Position numbers and translations under genes: made by a program
DNA from: Acidobacteriota bacterium
GTDB lineage: Bacteria; Acidobacteriota; Terriglobia; UBA7540
Reading direction: 5' to 3'
NCBI GenBank assembly: GCA_021786455.1
Contig: JAJYNF010000032.1
Location: forward strand, 1 to 6,945
Length of the DNA: 6,945 nucleotides
The notes under the pieces: model-generated
What the model was told of the DNA's origin: nothing
Seen by the model: the letters and a program-made list of their open reading frames with translations, nothing else
The model's database searches: none
In this document: positions 6,005 to 6,945 of the stretch, one piece after another
Position numbering within the stretch: position 1 is the stretch's first letter
How the letters are laid out: each line of letters begins with the position of its first letter

Positions 6005-6454
6005 TCAGAAAAGTTTTTCAGAATCAAGAAGCAGCGTGACAGGGCCGTCGTTCAGCGACTCAACTTCCATCGTGGCCTGGAACTCGCCGGTTGCGACCTC
6101 CAAGCCGAAGGAGCGAAGAGCCGCGACAAAGGCTTCGTAAAGCTCTCGCGCCGTGTCGGGCGGCGCGGCCAGCATATAATTCGGGCGCCGGCCCTTGCGG
6201 CAATCGCCATACAGGGTGAACTCTGAAACGACCAATATTGACTTGCCGAATCCGGCGAGAGGAACGCTCATCTTGCCTTGGCCGTCGTCAAAGATGCGCA
6301 AGTTAGCGATCTTGTTGGCTAGGTCTTGCGCGGCCTCGCGGGTGTCACCCTTTCCGACGGCGAGGTACACAAGCAAGCCTGAGCCGATCTCGCCCACGAC
6401 TCTTTGAGCGACCCTTACTTTAGCGTGATGGACTCTCTGGACGACTGCCCGCAT
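6005..6454 (-). CDS. dtd: D-aminoacyl-tRNA deacylase
   Basis: The product has 149 residues, the usual family length. It opens with MRAVVQRV and contains LRIFDDGQGKMS (52-63), SEFTLYGDCRKGRRPNY (77-93) and NDGPVT (135-140). The enzyme is a cytoplasmic homodimer that frees tRNA from wrongly attached D-amino acids, such as D-Tyr, and from glycine on tRNA-Ala. The NxGPVT loop carries the Gly-cisPro pair that rejects L-amino acids. The first active-site motif is normally SQFTL. Here residue 78 is Glu (codon GAG) instead of Gln, one base change away from the CAG codon. All other blocks look intact. The start at 6454 matches the family N-terminus, and AAGAGG (6461-6466) lies six bases upstream. The gene converges on the nuclease-like gene with 56 bp between their stops, where I see no clear terminator. 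Confidence 0.95.
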   Translation of the reverse strand: MRAVVQRVHHAKVRVAQRVVGEIGSGLLVYLAVGKGDTREAAQDLANKIANLRIFDDGQGKMSVPLAGFGKSILVVSEFTLYGDCRKGRRPNYMLAAPPDTARELYEAFVAALRSFGLEVATGEFQATMEVESLNDGPVTLLLDSEKLF

Positions 6455-6468
6455 GGAAGGCCTCTTAA

Positions 6469-6499
6469 ATTATACGCAAGCCTTACTGTGCTAGCCCAA
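6469..6499 (-). promoter_or_regulatory. Promoter of dtd
   Basis: A perfect TATAAT reads on the minus strand at 6474-6469. The best -35 candidate is TTGGGC (6499-6494) with a long 19-base spacer. Transcription would start near 6462, so the leader would be only about eight bases and the AAGAGG at 6461-6466 would be partly or wholly lost from the mRNA. Confidence 0.5.
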
Positions 6500-6930
6500 G
6501 TTTGTCACGCGGATTTGGTTTTTGATTATCTTTGAGGGACTATGATTGGCTCAGTGGTCTATTTTGGAGCCGGCCTGTTTTCAAAATCCGATGTAGCGTA
6601 TCAGACTCACCGGTAGCGTGAAATGATTCCACTGCACATAGCCTGATCTGGCCTCGTCGTCAATATTCGTAAATGATCTATCTCCACAATAGTTGCAGCT
6701 TCTGATCGCACGCCGAGCCTCACCCGCAAAGGCTGGCTCAAGGTCGCAGTTTTTTAGATTTCACATTACAGGCCAACCTCGTCCACAGATGTTCGGCGCC
6801 ACCGCCGTCGCAAGCTTAATTACAGTATTCTCAATATCGTGCCGAACGTCCTTGCTGAGTGTTCGCGCGCCAGGCGCGAGCGCCGCTGCCATGTATCGTT
6901 TTGTGGGGTCTCGAATCTAAACAGGCAGCG
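6500..6930. other. Non-coding right-hand region, lower GC, no convincing intact gene
   Basis: About 430 bp upstream of dtd and upstream of the gene beyond the right edge. By eye it is less GC-rich than the rest, most clearly from 6510 to 6700. It holds the possible remnant described separately. It also holds weak inverted repeats, such as GGCTC and GAGCC around 6548-6570. I see no tRNA and no attachment-site repeat. Confidence 0.4.
6581..6892 (-). pseudogene. Possible decayed coding sequence on the minus strand
   Basis: One minus-strand frame reads protein-like for 43 codons from the ATG at 6892 (including TLSKDVRHDIENTVIKLATA), stops at TGA (6761-6763), then continues in the same frame for 59 codons to TGA at 6581. 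The second part contains CNYCGDRSF, a CxxC motif, and YVQWNHFTLP. Another in-frame stop, TAG, lies at 6917-6919. No ribosome binding site is seen before 6892. I recognise no family. Long same-frame runs with mixed charged and hydrophobic residues in a lower-GC stretch suggest a remnant, but chance cannot be excluded and a plus-strand frame is also open here. Confidence 0.25.
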
Positions 6931-6939
6931 AAAGGAGGT
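6931..6939 (+). promoter_or_regulatory. Strong ribosome binding site for a gene starting beyond the right edge
   Basis: AAAGGAGGT is a near-perfect Shine-Dalgarno sequence. The only start-like codon left in the window, GTG at 6941, is too close to be a good start. The true start probably lies a few bases past 6945, on the plus strand and divergent from dtd. Confidence 0.55.
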
Positions 6940-6945
6940 TGTGAA

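Noticed and set aside
6541..6600. tRNA-like D-arm sequence GGCTCAGTGGTCT
   Set aside because: No matching acceptor stem, anticodon arm or T-arm (GGTTCGAATCC-like) follows at the right distances.
6693..6920. Plus-strand open frame of 75 codons near the right edge
   Set aside because: TTG start without a ribosome binding site and a motif-free product. Kept only as part of the non-coding region.

Overview
The window looks like ordinary bacterial chromosome, GC-rich by eye. The gene mix suits an Acidobacteriota-like or other soil bacterium: a CarD-type RNA polymerase regulator, a membrane-anchored metallophosphoesterase with an internal twin-arginine motif, a GT-C glycosyltransferase, and a large PD-(D/E)XK protein of unknown family. 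That placement is inference from gene content only. There are no rRNA, tRNA, CRISPR or complete insertion-sequence signals.

Layout. Bases 1-590 (minus) are the N-terminal 196 codons of a multi-pass membrane glycosyltransferase that runs off the left edge. Bases 808-1665 (minus) encode a secreted protein of unknown function with a TIM-barrel-like, glycosidase-like pattern. Bases 1959-3290 (minus) encode a calcineurin-like phosphoesterase. These three point the same way, but gaps of 217 and 293 bp make one tight operon unlikely. Bases 3291-3517 are a divergent control region with a TTGACA promoter and a palindrome for carD, and a strong hairpin next to the phosphoesterase start. carD follows at 3518-4027 (plus). 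After it comes a broken cupin gene (4062-4328) that loses its second half at a run of eight G.

Bases 4404-5948 (plus) encode the most interesting protein here: 514 residues, no family I can name over the first 340 residues, and a clear PD-(D/E)XK nuclease core near the C-terminus. Its promoter is unusual. A perfect TATAAT lies inside a 7-bp inverted repeat and ends only 8 bases before the ATG, which suggests a leaderless, possibly self-regulated transcript. dtd (6005-6454, minus) converges on it and carries Glu where the family has a conserved active-site Gln.

The last 490 bp hold no convincing gene. They include a stretch of lower GC, a minus-strand frame that reads like decayed coding sequence, and a strong ribosome binding site at the right edge that announces a plus-strand gene just outside.

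The genes do not form one pathway. The recognisable roles are envelope work (glycosyltransferase, secreted protein, phosphoesterase), transcription control (CarD) and translation quality control (Dtd), with one orphan nuclease-like protein.
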